A stretch of 5,878 nt of DNA from Nostoc sp. CHAB 5715 (GTDB lineage Bacteria > Cyanobacteriota > Cyanobacteriia > Cyanobacteriales > Nostocaceae). The translations under genes and the position numbers were made by a program. The stretch is taken from contig NZ_JAIVFR010000446.1 in the NCBI RefSeq assembly GCF_020829685.1, positions 1-5,878 of the forward strand, read 5' to 3'. The notes beneath the pieces are model-generated. The model did not search any database. It had not been told where the DNA came from and saw only the letters and a list, made by a program, of their open reading frames with translations. Positions within the stretch are counted from its first letter, which is position 1. Each line of letters starts with the position of its first letter. Below, in pieces: positions 4,651 to 5,878 of this stretch.

Positions 4651-5878
4651 CTACTTTTTAATTGTCTGGTAAATCAGAATTTGGGTAGGGTTAAGTTGTA
4701 CGCTGTTAACACCATTTCGGGCAAATACATAGTCTTTGCTTTGCCATAAAGGAACATAAGGTACATCAGTAGCTACTTGCGTTTGAATTTCTGCAAAAAT
4801 TTTCTGACGCGCTTCGGGATTTAGTTCTTTGCGTTGCTGGTCAATCAGCTTATTCATGGCTTCGCTATAGTAAAACGAACCCAGAGTTTGACTGCCTCCA
4901 TCTTCGCATCCTTTAGCAACTGAACCTTTGTCGCAAGCCAAAAACGGCTGGACGTAATTATCTGGGTCTAAAAAATCTGGATACCAATCAAGTAAAGCCC
5001 CTGGATATAAACCTTTGGAAATGTCTTTAAAGAAGGCTGGCCCTTCGGCGGGAGTGACTTCAAATTGCAGTATTCCATCCATTTTGGCATCAACAAGAGA
5101 TTTGAGCGTCTGTGCTGCCAAACTACGAGTAGGTGAACTAGAAGGATACCAAATTTGTACTTTTGCCGGATTCTCTTTAGAAAAACCAGCAGTAGTTAAT
5201 AATTTTTTAGCTTGGTCAAAGTTAGCATCACCATATTTATCTTTAAATAATGGCACAGAAACATTAAGCGTCGTGGGAATCATGCTATAAAGCGGATCTG
5301 CTTGACCAAGTAACGCTCGCTCATTTAAGAGTGGACGGTCAATTATTGACGCGATCGCTTGTCTTACCTCTAATTTATCTAAAGGTTGCTGATTCCGGTT
5401 TAATACCAGATAACTTACTACACTACCCTCAGCTGCGATCGCTTGCCAATCCCCTTTTTTACCACCTTCTGACAAGCTCCGATTTTGATCTGGTTGCAGG
5501 GACAAATAAGCTACATCGATTGCACCTGTACGGAAAGCATTAAACAAATTAACCGGACTAGTTTGAATTTGGAGGTTAACACCCTTGTTAACTGGTTTTT
5601 CTCCCCAATACTTATCAAACACATCAAATCGAATTGAATCAGTACCATACTGTCCTAATTTGTAAGGGCCAGTCCCCACAAAAATATTCGGCTTAAATTT
5701 ACCAGCACCAAGTTCGTAAGCTTTTGGTGAAACTGCACACACTCCAGGAAACGCCAGCAATGAAGGAAAGGCTGCAAAGGGCTTTTTCAGCTTAAAGGTT
5801 AACTCATACTCGCTTGTAGTTTTTACGGAATCTACTATATCACCTAGTAAGAATGAAGGTTTTCCTTTATTTTGAATA
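4651..5878 (-). CDS. Family-5 extracellular solute-binding protein, peptide ABC importer (5' end outside window)
   Basis: The frame is open from the right edge (first full codon at 5877) to the TAG at 4651-4653, giving 408 residues of the C-terminal part. Family members usually have 500-600, so roughly 100-200 residues, including any lipoprotein signal, lie outside. A TTG at 5760 is internal, since the preceding 39 codons encode conserved-looking sequence (DSVKTTSEYELTFKLKKPFA). Diagnostic features, numbered from the edge, are VGTGPYKL (67-74), the DWYPDFLDPDNYVQPF segment (297-312), two cysteines (315 and 324) that may form a disulfide, and the YVPLWQ strand near the C-terminus (374-379). 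The protein would capture peptides or a similar ligand in the periplasm and deliver it to a DppB/DppC membrane pair. The DppB-type permease gene follows in the same direction after 442 bases of repeats. The specific ligand cannot be predicted. Confidence 0.93.
   Translation of the reverse strand, partial: IQNKGKPSFLLGDIVDSVKTTSEYELTFKLKKPFAAFPSLLAFPGVCAVSPKAYELGAGKFKPNIFVGTGPYKLGQYGTDSIRFDVFDKYWGEKPVNKGVNLQIQTSPVNLFNAFRTGAIDVAYLSLQPDQNRSLSEGGKKGDWQAIAAEGSVVSYLVLNRNQQPLDKLEVRQAIASIIDRPLLNERALLGQADPLYSMIPTTLNVSVPLFKDKYGDANFDQAKKLLTTAGFSKENPAKVQIWYPSSSPTRSLAAQTLKSLVDAKMDGILQFEVTPAEGPAFFKDISKGLYPGALLDWYPDFLDPDNYVQPFLACDKGSVAKGCEDGGSQTLGSFYYSEAMNKLIDQQRKELNPEARQKIFAEIQTQVATDVPYVPLWQSKDYVFARNGVNSVQLNPTQILIYQTIKK

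Overview
The window looks like chromosomal DNA of a filamentous, probably heterocyst-forming cyanobacterium (Nostoc/Anabaena type). Four copies of the cyanobacterial octamer GCGATCGC (HIP1) lie at 2913, 3301, 5351 and 5435. Short heptamer tandem repeats lie at 191-218 and 4451-4475, and the spacers are AT-rich and packed with palindromic elements of the kind common in these genomes. All three convincing genes are on the minus strand, so transcription runs from high to low coordinates.

Layout from right to left. At 5878-4651 is the C-terminal 408 residues of a family-5 extracellular solute-binding protein; its N-terminus is beyond the window edge. The 442-bp spacer 4209-4650 is almost entirely repeats: a multi-hairpin element sitting exactly on the stop codon of the binding-protein gene, a heptamer array, and a second palindromic element. 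At 4208-3183 is a DppB/OppB-type ABC transporter permease. The 842-bp spacer 3182-2341 holds two MITE-like elements (2819-3130 and 2408-2628) with terminal inverted repeats and candidate target duplications, plus an open frame at 2642-2788 that may be a gene remnant. At 2340-649 is a 563-residue protein that joins an integrin-beta-like von Willebrand A domain to about 20 RTX calcium-binding nonapeptide repeats and a serralysin-type C-terminus. From 648 to 1 no gene is supported, and a nested palindromic element occupies 229-523.

The binding protein and permease plausibly serve one peptide- or nickel-type ABC importer. No second permease (DppC type) or ATPase is present in the window. The RTX protein looks like an exported, calcium-dependent adhesin or surface protein; no type I secretion genes are present. 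The most interesting layer is the mobile and repetitive DNA: at least four structured elements, some nested in one another, with insertion footprints that can be read directly from the sequence.
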